From: Ridgeia piscesae
Lineage: Eukaryota > Annelida > Polychaeta > Sabellida > Siboglinidae
DNA length: 64,000 nt
Reading direction: 5' to 3'
Assembly: GCA_025642075.2 (NCBI GenBank)
Contig: JAODUO010000478.1
Location: 284,501 to 348,500, forward strand
The position numbers and the translations under genes were made by a program. Below are positions 50,676 through 62,195 of the stretch, piece after piece. The notes beneath the pieces are model-generated. The model had not been told where the DNA came from and did no database searches. It saw nothing but the letters and a program-made list of their open reading frames with translations. Numbering within the stretch: position 1 is the first letter of the stretch; each line of letters opens with the position of its first letter.

Positions 50676-50885
50676 AGACAGAGAGAGACGGATAGGGAGA
50701 GGGGAGGGAGGGACGGTGGAAGGAAGAAAGGGAGATGGAAAAAGATGCAGGGAAGGAGGCCAGAGAAAAACCGAGGAAGGGAGTTAGGAAGGTATGGAGG
50801 GAGAAAGGGAGAAAGGAAGACTGAGAAAGATATAGTGAGAGAGAGAGAGTGAGAGAGGGAGAATGAGTAGAGACAGACAGAGGGA
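50676..50885. repeat. Purine-rich (GA/GGA) tract
   Basis: A long run of almost only A and G on the plus strand, adjoining the ACGG array. The Ser/Leu/Pro-rich minus-strand frames are by-products. Confidence 0.9.
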
Positions 50886-51984
50886 GTGAGTGACAGAGAC
50901 CCAAGTCTCCCACTGTGCAGTGAACCTACAAGAAGGAGAAAGAACCCAGTTTTGTCCAATGTGAACACTCACACACTATCTGCATTTCTATACACCAAAA
51001 CTGAAAACCTCCATCACATTTGCCACTCATCTGGATTTAATCGAATGCAGAATCACAGATAAACATAAACATTACAGTCCCCCCTGTTACAGTTGCCACC
51101 CGTGAACCAACCTCTACAGTGAATACCACATCTAGGCTGTTTCCAACACCTTCCAGTATTTAAAACAAGACAACACTACACACATTAACCCTACAGTGAT
51201 GGTCAAGAAAAACAATCCAACCACATTGACGGCCTCGGTGAAACGACAAGTGATACAATCATTTATTGGCGCAAACAATTCTCTGCATATTCCCCAGATA
51301 GTGCACAGTGGCGCAGGACCTGTAAAAATCAATATGATCTGACCCCCACTAGTGCGACAGACGGCTAGACTACAGCGGGACTATAGCTCTACTGACCCAG
51401 ACATCAAGCCCCTCCCACAGTCTTGGCCAGTTCACCGGTCAGCTCAGGTCACTCCAGGCTATGTTTATCCTGGCCGTAGCTGCTCTTGACCCACATAGTG
51501 GACGACGCTGGATGCTTCAGTACACTGACCAATGTCCATCTATCTACCAGGCAGAACGGTCATCCGCCAAATAGTCTTTATTCGGCCATAAAACCACTAA
51601 TAAATAACAGATTTCGCTGGTGTGGACGTATTCCATGAAATGCTGCCCTGGTCTGCCCATGTGATTAACTATGATTGTTGCTAAATAATTGCATATTCTA
51701 GTCAGGTATTCTGCTAAATGGTAACGATTTATTACAGAACGTTTCCCAGTGGCTGGGTTCAATATTGTTGATGTTGATGTTTCTGCCACAGCTTTACTTA
51801 CAGTTAATGAGCTGACTGCATTTATGGGTTTACGAGGCTGAGAATAACTAGATAGTTGACTGTCTCTGACCTTGTAAAGTTGACGGACATGGCAACAACA
51901 CTGTGATTGATCGGCTCATATTCTGGCAATATTGCTATATCACTATTGACCGCAACTTCACGGAGATAATGATAATGTTACTGT
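50886..51984. other. Stretch without recognised gene
   Basis: No conserved frame seen. A minus-strand frame at 51132-51332 is hydrophobic but short and has no family match. Confidence 0.4.
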
Positions 51985-52335
51985 GAAGATACTGACAGCA
52001 ACATACCAATGATGTTAACAGAAAAATTGTGAGAATATTGGGTGTCATCATAGTGACATTGACAGTATCATCACAAAGATAGTGACAGCGTCACAATGAA
52101 GATATTGACAATTTTAACATGGAATCTTTGGCAGTATCGTCACAAAGATATTGACAGTATCATAATGAAAATATCGACAGTATCCTTATGAAAATATCGA
52201 CAATCTCATCATGAAGGTATTAGCTGTATCATCCCAAAGATTTTGAAAGTATGAAAATGAAGATATTGACAGCATCCTCAGAAGATATCGATATCATTAC
52301 GAAGAAGATGACAGTATTGTTACAAAGATATGACC
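51985..52335. repeat. 23 bp minisatellite, degenerate
   Basis: Imperfect tandem copies of a 23 bp unit, about ATATTGACAGTATCATAATG then AAA. At least six consecutive copies keep exact 23 bp spacing between about 52148 and 52262. The edges fade into diverged copies. Confidence 0.8.
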
Positions 52336-55300
52336 AAGGCTGCACAAGAACAACTTGATCAATTCTGATCAATACAACATCACATGCAACATGAATGAAT
52401 GAATGAATGTTTACCAACTTTTTTGTCAACATGTCAAAACATCACTAAAACTCTTTGAATGTAGTGATAGGGTTTCTTGGTTCATTTGTTGGTCATGTGA
52501 CAGTCATGTGACAGTCAGTCCATTGAAGAAGGCTCTGAGAGACAGCCAAAATATATGGAGAAAACAAAAAAGTTTCTTGAAGGAACCATTTACTAAATAT
52601 CTCTAATACTATTTTCCTTAAAACTGACATGACGATATTCCACTGGTTAATAAGCGGCAACATGCTGGCAGTTTCAACTTCTGGTGAAACATCCTAGGAT
52701 CAATCCAGGACAATGCACTGAAAGAATAAAACTGTCTCCACGAGTGTGTGAACTCAAGCTGTCCTGCTGTGTGGAATAAATCAACTTCACCCATCAGACA
52801 TCTGAAATATTAAATTGTCATTATGGCTGTCAGCTTTTGTGTCCTTTACCAAAACACTTACCTGAAACTTGACAAAACTGTATCAATGCCAAGAAACTAT
52901 TACGGCTGAATAAAGCTGTTAACAAATAAATATTCATGGCAAATTATGACCTTTTTCTTTCTGCGAATGTACAACTTCAAAGGCATTGTTCGTGTATAAA
53001 TGTGTGGAATATCGTTATTGCCGGACGTGTTTGAAGTACATCTTTAGAGTTGTCGCAATCTTTGTCAAATTAATCAGTCTTTGTGGGATAGAAATGTCAC
53101 GGTTCTATAGGTAGGTTGCTTCAGTTCACAGTGTAAATGTTCACACTGACAAGATCTATTCTCACCAATTGCCGATCACAGAACCAGTCTGCTGACAACA
53201 TCTGTTCACACACACCACGTTATCGATCAGTCAATCACAGAGCACAGCCTGTGAAAAGATCGTTTCACACAACTTGCGTGAATCTGACAGAAAGAACCAC
53301 CAGAGGTCAGGCTGAACAATCGTGTAGGGTTTCAGTTTGTGGTTTTTGTTTATAATACACATTCAGCGGCCTCTCGCTACTAGAAACATGTTGCGACACA
53401 GCAAAATTGTTTCATAGATCAAATGTTCTTACACCGATGTGTACCAGGGGGCTTTGTGTGTCACGATTACAGGGCAGGACATGACTCAAAGAGTTGTTTC
53501 TTTGAGGGGTTGATCATTACACTATAGGGCCATGTGACAAAGGAACCGTTGATGTTTTTAAAGGTACTCTGCCTGGTCGATGTAAACAAAATCCGTTCCC
53601 ATCATTAGCTTGGCTCGTTCCTGGACGGAAGTCGTGGGTCGACTAAGAGAACCAGACACTGAATCAATCGACTGATATTTAGAAATGTGTCATTTGTTCA
53701 CACTCTTGGTGTGTCGAAGGAGACATCGCAAGTCGTTGTTTTCTTTTACTTCAGACGTACTCAGAGTAAGTCAAATATCTGACACAGAAAACTACCATCG
53801 AATCCAAGTCAGAAGTCTCATCTCAATCAGCAAAAACCCACTTCCATTAAAAACGAGGTGTTGGCAAGTGCCAAAACATTGCCTCAGATCTCAGATGACA
53901 CCATCAGTAACAGTGTATGTCATCATTGGACGCAGCAGATTATTGATACAAATTTGTTTACTGGTTACACTAGACAGATTCCCAAAGTACACTCTGGATG
54001 TATTAAAATGCATTGCTTTTCTTCTAGAGTTGTAAATGAATCTGTGAAAGTTTCGTGCCTAAAGTGAAAGCCCCCTGGAATAAGTGTTAATGTACACATA
54101 CATATATACACAGTCATGTCTCATTGATGTAGTCTTCAATAATCTGATTGTTTTGTGATCCACATGTTTTGTGAGGAAATCATCTTGACACCTTGTACAA
54201 AAATGTGTTTCTTCTCCACATGTTTCTTTTATCCAAAAACCAAAAAGCTTGAAATCAAAGTGTGCTGAAATACAGGATATGATTGTACATGTATGTTAGC
54301 TTAGTGGTATATACTTGTGCTGACAAGAAGCTCATTATGTTGTTAATTTTCTACGGGAACTACAGAGAATAAGATGTATGGAAAAAGCCAAAACTAAATG
54401 TTACACCTACAAAACATTCTAAACATACCAATTACATCCTTTGTAAAGAGTAGAACATCTTCATCAACTGATTATATGTTTTTCCATTACTATGAGACAA
54501 GCAGTTTTTTTTATTTTTAAGAACAAAGTTATCTGAATAACAACATCTCTGAAACACAAACAAAAACAACAGCATAAATAAACAACAGGAGCAATATTGA
54601 CGTCTAAATATAGTCTTGAGAGATCAGACAAGAAAGATGACATTTCTTTGGACATTTCATTGCCTTGTCCACTAGCCATCTGGAGCATTGTTGTGGTTCT
54701 AATCTTGTTGACATATCTTCAGATCACCCGCTAGCCGTTTTTCGGGGACGAAACCTCCGCTGCTTTGAAGTAGCCAAGGTGTATACTTAAACGCGCTTCA
54801 AGCCCCGACAAGTAAACGGGATCCTTTGTGTGAGTCTACCCTAACAGATGCGTTTGCACCGGTACATCTGTCGTCTTGTTCGCCGAATTTATCAACCCCC
54901 GCTTACGGGCACATTAGAGACATGTTAACATTCATGCGTAATGCAACCGTGTCAACATAACAATACTATAAAAAGAACTCATTCCGCCCCAAAACACGAC
55001 CACCCTCCATCAACGTATTCCTGTTATGTTTCTTTGTCCCGTTTTCCCGCGTCCCGACGCGACAATCGTCGCGGTAAAACATTCCCGTGCACCGTTGGCA
55101 CGCTGCCAATGCTTTGTTGTGACGATTCTCCAATTGCAGTCACAAAATTGCACTGTGTACAAAGACCGACCATCTGCGTTCCCGATCGGGCAACCCGCAC
55201 GCCCATATCGGGCCGGGTAAATACGCCCGACACCCGCACTGCCAACCAATGCCACCCTTAGCAACGGATAATAATATCGCACACATAATACGCACGATTA

Positions 55301-55985
55301 ATCGACACATTTACAAAACACCTGTCGTCTTTTGTTCAGCGGAAGACGTGAGTCGGTCAAGCGTGACGATGAAGATGCAACCGCACGAATGCCAATGGTG
55401 GAAGGATGCGAACAAAGAAAGCGTGCCCATCTGTCCGACGGCATGCATTGCTCCGTTGATTAGCCACAGTGGGTAATCAAAAACAGGTGTTTGGAACTGT
55501 GGTGGGTAACGGGGAATGGCGCTAAGGAATGGTGAGATCACGACAAGGGCTTCGTACTTCTTAAATGTTTACTGGGTATATCGGAAACAAAGTGCATAAT
55601 TACGGTCGTTGACGCTCTTTGTGTGATGCTCAAGCTTCAGGGCGTTGCTCTGTCACGATCGGGACGGAAATCTAAACACCGGTTGTTTGACTCCAACAAC
55701 ATGTCCACACTTGCTCTGTGTGCGGCCACGCGTGACCGACTTGTGCCCCAGTAAAAGGCCTCGTAGCAATGTTGAAACAAAGCCAGGTGAAGTTTGATGC
55801 TCAAACTATGTTTCCTTCACAAAGGACGGTTCTGGAATGCTCCTGTAGAATATCAATACAATAGACGGGATCATTAATTTAATGTGCCTAGTTATATAAA
55901 TAAACCACGTTATACAGCAAGACTAACCCACACATCCAAGCTACACTTTGATTCTGTCCCCCTTTATGTCACTTCCGTCTTCATA
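52336..55985. other. Long stretch without recognised gene
   Basis: No conserved coding sequence. The frame at 53685-54035 (116 residues) and the overlapping CpG-rich frames at 54941-55282 show no known motif. Confidence 0.4.
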
Positions 55986-56107
55986 ACATTATGTCCCGTA
56001 ACTCTTCCTTCCTTCCTACCTTATCCCTCACTCCGTCCTCTCTGCCTGTCTATCCATTTTCTCCTACATTCTTCTCTCCCTTCCCCCTTCCTCCTATCAC
56101 CCACTCT
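55986..56107. repeat. Pyrimidine-rich tract
   Basis: CT-rich sequence leading into the CCGT array, mirroring the purine-rich tract beside the array at 50561. Confidence 0.85.
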
Positions 56108-56199
56108 GTCCGTCCGTCCGTCCGTCCGTCCGTCCGTCCGTCCGTCCGTCCGTCCGTCCGTCCGTCCGTCCGTCCGTCCGTCCGTCCGTCCGTCCGTCC
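56108..56199. repeat. (CCGT)n microsatellite, inverted ACGG array
   Basis: About 23 perfect units, the reverse complement of the ACGG motif at 25828 and 50561. Confidence 0.97.
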
Positions 56200-58747
56200 T
56201 TTCCTAACTCCATCCCTCCCTCTATCTATCTGTCGGTCTCTCCCTCCATCCCTGCCATGAGTATGGGTAGTGAATTGGGTACATTATCAAACCGTGGAAC
56301 TATGAATCACTGACATCATGGTGGTCTTTGAACTAGAATTGCTGAATGTGAATCTTGAACGTCTACAAAATGCCTAGCCAGGACATCCAAACATAACAAT
56401 CTCATTCTGTACCATCTAGCTGGGTGTAACGTTAGAAGTAAACCCTCCACAGCCAAGTGGTGGCTTTTGTGGACGGCTGCAGATGATAATGGACTGGATC
56501 TAGGAAAAACTGACGACATCAAAAAGTGCATTTTCAACCACGTGAAATGGCATGGATCGATAAACAGACAGCGAGAACAGTCGAATTAACATATGTGAAG
56601 CCTAAGTACAGTGCCGTGTAGTTTGTAAAATCTACACGGTTGGATTCGCAAACAACTCGAACATTTATGTTGATCCATCGAGGTGCCTGGATGCTCACCC
56701 TTCTGCCCGATGAGCAGGCGGTCGTTGGCTGACGACTCAGTAGAGGTGATTGTGTCTCCAGCTGTCAATTCACAGAATGGTGGTCTTTATCTGTAATGAA
56801 CTGAAAGAATGAGCCTCACGTCTGATTTAACAACAAAAGTGAGCATCCGTGACAAGTCTGTAACAGGTACGCAATCATTACCAGGTACATGGAGGACCCA
56901 CTCCGGTCAGGTGTGTAGGTTTGTCTGATTATGTCAGAACTATGCTTGTTACATAATCTGACAAATGACTGTTGGAATTCACTTCACTTGGTCAAACTCC
57001 AGTGTCTTTAGAACCGTTTCGGGCACACGCAATTTAGAAGTCAAGAGCCCTGAGCTCTCCCCATCACTACACTTTCTTATATATCTGCAAGGGCTTCTGG
57101 TTACTTATCAAAGTGAAGACGGTCACTATTACATATTATACAGCCACCTATTTGGCTAAGCTGCTGTGTTTTAGACCCTGGGGATCCTGAGATCATCTGT
57201 CTCGCAACTTCTGGTTGGTTTCCCAAAAATCCAGAATCAAATCCCTGCCACTTAAAAATTATCTGAAACTATAACCACCTTTATGCATGACACATTCGAG
57301 ACTTACATACACCTGTATTTGTCTGAAATCACATTTCCACCCAATGAAAAATTCTAACGATGATTCCTGCATGTTCCTGTTCATGATCCTTGTATGTTGC
57401 AGTTAAAAGCTCAGATTCACATCAAGGTCATGCAAGTGGATCTAAAGTGGTTCATCGTTGCTGTGTTGCCGACTTCCATAAAGGTTTTTGTATCAAATCA
57501 ATAAAACAGTTAACAAGATTCCAAGTGTGAAATAACAGTTGGCAAGTAACACAGGACTGTTTTGTTCATTGTAATAATGTGTAACCTATCTTTTTTAAAT
57601 CACTGTACAAAAAGCAAGCATTTTCCACAAAGTACACACATTCACTGCCACATCTAAAACATTGGTCAACAAGTGCACCACTTTTTCTTTTCTTATTTTA
57701 CTCTCCTTTGACATGTTTTCCAGGAAGGCTACACATATACGCACACAAAGGTTACTGTTTAGATCCTGATGACACCGTGTACGGTTAACATACCTAAGGT
57801 GTTTCAAATTGTTATCATCTGTTTGAAATGAGTTCTTCCATTAAACAATCAACACTGTACAGATTTCCACTCCCTCTACGAATCGAATGTTTTTATGCCG
57901 TACCAAAATTCGAATGAATCAAAATTAAATTAAAAACACATTTTACCCTATCGATGTGAACCTCGGTTTGCAGCCAGTGATACTACCAGATGATCAAACG
58001 CGAGAAACATACGACCGACCATCAATGACAACTGATACAGGTGAATAAAACATACGGCTTTGGTTTTTCCAACCCGTTGATTTATGGCTGTGTTTTGACA
58101 CAATATCGCATCAATTAGACGTGATTTACGCAACGGTAAACAAAGCAAGTGTGAAGACGACTGTGACCGACACCTCTCCAGACGTCGCAAGCACTTTGAC
58201 ATAAATCATAATTGCACACAAGCAGGTAAAAACTTGACACAGAAGTGAAGACGACGCTCGTACATGGTCAGATCCCTGCGTGACTGAGTCGTCACGCTCG
58301 CGTGTAGGGTTTCTCGTGTGTGCTGAAGCAACAGCGCACATGCACGTATCACGTGCTTCCCACACACCACGTGACAAACTGGAATCTGACACCTTGTTAG
58401 ATGTTTGTCCATCCACGAAGGTGTCAAAAGTGACAGTGCATGTTGAATTCCAAACTCTATTGCCCCGTGTAAGTAGGCAACCAGAATGGGTTGTCATTTG
58501 ATGATAACTTGTAGTAATGTTTACATGGTCATATTTTTTTAATTCAACCACAATGAAGAAATCCCAATTCTTGAAGTTTTACTGGTCCCAATTTTGCCCA
58601 CAGTCACCGCCAGGGAATGTTTACGAATTCACTTTCATTTACAGCCTATTGCTGTTGCAGATGAACTTGAAGACGGACCATCAACAGTGAACATCACCAG
58701 TCATTGCAAATGATGATTTTGTTCCGATGTAAAACAAATTTGTGTCT
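56200..58747. other. Stretch without recognised gene
   Basis: No conserved frame. The frame at 58126-58551 (141 residues, minus) has no recognisable domain. Confidence 0.4.
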
Positions 58748-58905
58748 GAGATGGAGTGCGAGGGAGAGAAGGGGAGGGAAAGAAGTAGACAGAGTTTGGG
58801 GTGAGGAGAGGGGAGGAGGGGGAGAGAAAGAGGGAGGAAGAAAGATGAAGACGGAGAGAGGAGAAAGAGAGGAAGACACGCACGCGCACGCGCACAGGGA
58901 GAGAG
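58748..58905. repeat. Purine-rich (GA/GGA) tract
   Basis: Nearly all A and G, ending in a few ACGC units at about 58876-58890. Confidence 0.9.
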
Positions 58906-59357
58906 ACTGGACAGAAATGTTCATGTAGAAATAAATTTCCTAAATCACAGCACTTGTAAGTAAAGTTCAGCGGACATGCTCTTATCAGCTCACCTCTCTT
59001 GTAACCAGATCCTCCAGCTCTCGTATTTGCACTTTCTAAAGGGCATGAACAATTTTTATCTGCCACTTACTATCTGACCACACAAAAGAAATAGTAACAT
59101 CTTATACGTTATATAACAGGGCTTTTGTGGAGTATTGGCTGCACCCTGGCCCTTGTGAAACTCTATGACTGATGGACAAGTGTGATTGTACAAGTGAAGA
59201 ATGACAGGGAGACATGCTATCTGTGCTTCACTGGGGCGTGGGGGTGGGTGTGAACAGGGTGTGGGCTGGGGGTGTGGTAGGTAGGGTAGAAAGTCAACAG
59301 ATTACACTTTCACCCCGCCAAGCTGTACTGCTCAAAAAGTCTAGTACAGTCATAGAT
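58906..59357. other. Stretch without recognised gene
   Basis: G- and T-rich near 59230-59290; no conserved frame seen. Confidence 0.4.
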
Positions 59358-61054
59358 ACAGTTCAGTGTATGAATGTTTGCTGCAGTACAACTAAAAACT
59401 GTTGTAATGTCTATATCAAGATGGTTGTAATGTTTGCTGCAGTACTGTTCAGACTGTTGCAGTGTTTGCTGCAGCACAGTTCAGACAGTTGAAATGTTTG
59501 CTGCAGTACTGTACAGACTGTTGTAATGTTTGCTGCAGTACTGTACAGATTGTTGTAATGTTTACTGTAATACAGTTCATACTGTTATAATGTGTGCTGC
59601 AGTACAGTTCAGACTGTTGTTTTGTTTGCTGCAATATAGTTCATACTGTTATAATGTTTGTTGCAGTACAATTCAGACTGTTGTAATGTTTGCTGCAGTA
59701 CTGTACAGACTGTTGTAATGTTTGCTGCAGTACTGTAAAGACTGTTGTAATGTTTGCTGCAATACAGTTCATACTGTTATAATGTGTGCTGCAGTACAGT
59801 TCAGACTGTTGTTATGTGTGGTGCAGTACAGTTCAGACTGTTGTTATGTTTGTTGCAGTATTGTTCAGACTTGTAATGTTTGTTGCAATACAGTTCAGAC
59901 TGTTGTAATGTTTGTTGCAATACAGTTCAGACTGTTGTAATGTATGCTGCAGTACAGTTCAGACTGTTGTGATGTTTGCTGCAGTATTGTTCAGATTGTT
60001 GTAATGTTTGCTGCAGCACTGTTCAGTCTGTTGTAATGTTTGCTGTAGTACAGTTCAGACTGTTATAATGTTTGTTGCAGTACAATTCAGACTGTTGTAA
60101 TGTTTGCTGCAGTACAATTCAAACTGTTGTAATGTTTGTTCATGTTCAAAGTAATTTTTGCAGTACTGTCAGACTGTTGTAATGTTTGTTGCAGTACTAG
60201 TTCAGACTGTTGTAATGTTTGCTGCAGTACAGTTCAGACTGTTGTAATGTTTGCTGCAGTACTGTTCAGACTGTTGTAATGTTTGTTGCAGTACAGTTCA
60301 GACTGTTGTAATGTTTGCTGCAGTACAATTCAGACTGTTGTAATGTTTGCTGCAGTACAGTTCAGACTGTTGTAATGTTTGTTGCAGTACTGTTCAGAAT
60401 GTTGTAATGTTTGCTGCAGTACTGTTCAGATGTTGTAATGTTTGCTGCAGTACTGTTCAGACTGTTGTAATGTTTGTTGCAGTACGTCAAGATTTGCTTG
60501 CAGTAGTCAATGTTGTAATGTTTGCTGCAACGTTAACTTTGTAATGTTTCAGTACTGATGTTGTAATGTTTGTGATACGTCAATGTTGTAATTTTCAGTT
60601 CAGACTGTTGTAATGTTTGTGCAGTACTAGTTCAGACTGTTGTAATGTTTTTAGTACTCAGTCTTAGTAATTGCTGTACGTTCAGACTGTTGTAATGTTT
60701 GTTGCAGTACGTTCAGAATGTTGTAATGTTTGTTGCAGTACAGTTCAATGTTAATGTTTGTATATCAGTGTTGATGTAGTACAGTTCAAAGTTTGCAGTA
60801 CGCATTTTTCATAGACATAATGTTGTAATGTTTGCTGCAGTACAGTTCAGAATGTTGTAATGTTTGTTGCAGTACTGTTCAGACTGTTGTAATGTTTGCA
60901 GTACTGTTCAGACTGTTGTAATGTTTGTTGCAGTACAGTTCAGAATGTTGTAATGTTTGTTGCAGTACAGTTCAGAATGTTGTAATGTTTGCTGTAGTAC
61001 AGTTCAGAATGTTGTAATGTTTGTTGCAGTACTGTTCAGAATGTTGTAATGTTT
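59358..61054. repeat. 32 bp minisatellite, left block
   Basis: About 50 tandem copies of a 32 bp unit, TGTTGTAATGTTTGCTGCAG then TACAGTTCAGAC, many with a PstI site CTGCAG. Copies are regular at both ends. From about 60490 to 60840 they are badly decayed with deletions, and they then become regular again. Frames rich in Cys, Val, Asn and Gln come from the unit and are not genes. Confidence 0.95.
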
Positions 61055-61083
61055 AACAAGATTTAACAAGATTTAACAAGATT
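61053..61083 (-). repeat. 10 bp tail repeat of the CR1/L2-type element
   Basis: Three tandem copies of ATTTAACAAG (CTTGTTAAAT on the element's sense strand) at its 3' end. Short tail repeats of this kind are typical of CR1/L2-type elements and serve as the reverse-transcription start. Confidence 0.8.
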
Positions 61084-61111
61084 GCCACCTAGAGATTCAA
61101 CTCTAGATGGC
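61084..61111 (-). promoter_or_regulatory. 3' stem-loop of the CR1/L2-type element
   Basis: On the sense (minus) strand, GCCATCTAGAG and CTCTAGGTGGC form an 11-pair stem (one U-G pair) around a 6-base loop, TTGAAT. It lies immediately before the tail repeats. In related LINEs a 3' stem-loop plus tail repeat is what the reverse transcriptase recognises; that role here is inferred. Confidence 0.7.
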
Positions 61112-61159
61112 AGGTGGACTAGGAAGCCATTTGGCTTATCGAGAGTCCAACCTATCTAT

Positions 61160-61831
61160 CTAAGTATGCCCCGCCCTTCTTAAGTATATGTCAATTTTAT
61201 TTTTAAATATATTAACACTGCTAGCACCTACACAATCAGCTGATAATCTGTTCCATTCGTTTACTGTTCTTTGTGAAAATGAAAATTTTCTAATATCTAG
61301 TCTACACTGCTTCTTTGCTAATGTAACTCCATGTCCTCTAGTCCTGCTCTCTTCCTTGACTGTGAAAAAAATATTTCTGTCAATATTTTCATATCCATTC
61401 AATATTTTAAACACTTCAATCTGATCTCCTCTCAATCTTCTGGTTTCTAGTGTTGTTAAGCCACATTCTTTTAGACGCATTTCATAACTAATATTCCTGA
61501 GTTTTGGTATCATTTTGGTTGCTCTCCTTTGTACTCTTTCTAGCATATCAATATCCTTCTTGCGATATGGCCTCCATGCTTGTATACAATATTCTAAGTG
61601 AGGCCTAACTATTGTTTTATACAGCGGTATTATTAGTTCTTTTTCTTTGTACACTATATTTCGCCTAATTAATCCAAGAATTTGGTTTCCCTTCGCTGCT
61701 GCAATTCCACACTGCTCTGATACCTTCATGTCAGCACTAATAGTTAAGCCCAAGTCCTTTTCCTTTAAGGTAGTATTTAGTACAGTATCACCCATTGTAT
61801 ATTGTGCATCTTCATTCCCACAGCATCTCAT
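61160..61831 (-). pseudogene. C-terminal fragment of CR1/L2-type reverse transcriptase
   Basis: A 223-residue frame without internal stops. Conserved tail motifs appear in order: YTMGDTVL (about 11-18), EKDLGLTISADMK (24-36), LYKTIVRPHLEYCIQAW (about 71-87), LERVQRRATKMIP (98-110), RRLRGDQIEVFKILNG (about 133-148) and FSFSQRTVNEWNRL (about 183-196). This is the thumb and C-terminal domain following the polymerase palm. The catalytic palm motif (F/YADD) and the endonuclease are missing by 5' truncation, so the fragment has no activity by itself. The intact frame suggests a fairly recent insertion. The first ATG is an internal Met, not the real start. Confidence 0.88.
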
Positions 61832-61832
61832 T

Positions 61833-62195
61833 GCTGTAGTACAGTTCAGAATGTTGTAATGTTTGTTGCAGTACAGTTCAGAATGTTGTAATGTTTGTTG
61901 CAGTACAGTTCAGAATGTTGTAATGTTTGTTGCAGTACAGTTCAGAATGTTGTAATGTTTGTTGCAGTAAAGTTCAGAATGTTGTAATGTTTGCTGTAAT
62001 ACAGTTCAGAATGTTGTAATGTTTGTTGCAGTACAGTTCAGAATGTTGTAATGTTTGCTGTAGTACAGTTCAGAATGTTGTAATGTCTGTTGCAGTACTG
62101 TTCAGAATGTTGTAATGTTTGCTGCAGTACAGTTCAGACTGTTGTAATGTTTGCTGCAGTACTGCTCAGACTGTTGTAACATTTGCTGCAATTCA
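61833..62195. repeat. 32 bp minisatellite, right block
   Basis: Continuation of the left block after the retrotransposon, about eleven units, mostly the GTTCAGAATG variant. The last two units return to the GTTCAGACTG form. Confidence 0.95.

Larger units (their letters stand above)
61055..61832 (-). mobile_element. 5'-truncated CR1/L2-type non-LTR retrotransposon
   Basis: About 777 bp inserted in the 32 bp minisatellite. It holds the last 223 codons of a reverse transcriptase frame, a short 3' UTR with a stem-loop and a 10 bp tail repeat. Deleting it rejoins ...GTAATGTTT with GCTGTAGTACAG, restoring a perfect minisatellite unit, so the borders are known within about 2 bp and no real target duplication exists. 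CR1 and L2 elements typically make no or very short duplications. The truncation removes the endonuclease and most of the polymerase, so this copy is dead. Confidence 0.88.

Noticed and set aside
50483..50968. 161-residue Ser/Leu/Pro-rich frame
   Set aside because: It is a translation of the ACGG array and the adjoining purine-rich tract.
59449..60544. Cys-rich small proteins of 61-72 residues
   Set aside because: They are translations of the 32 bp minisatellite, with no start context or conservation.
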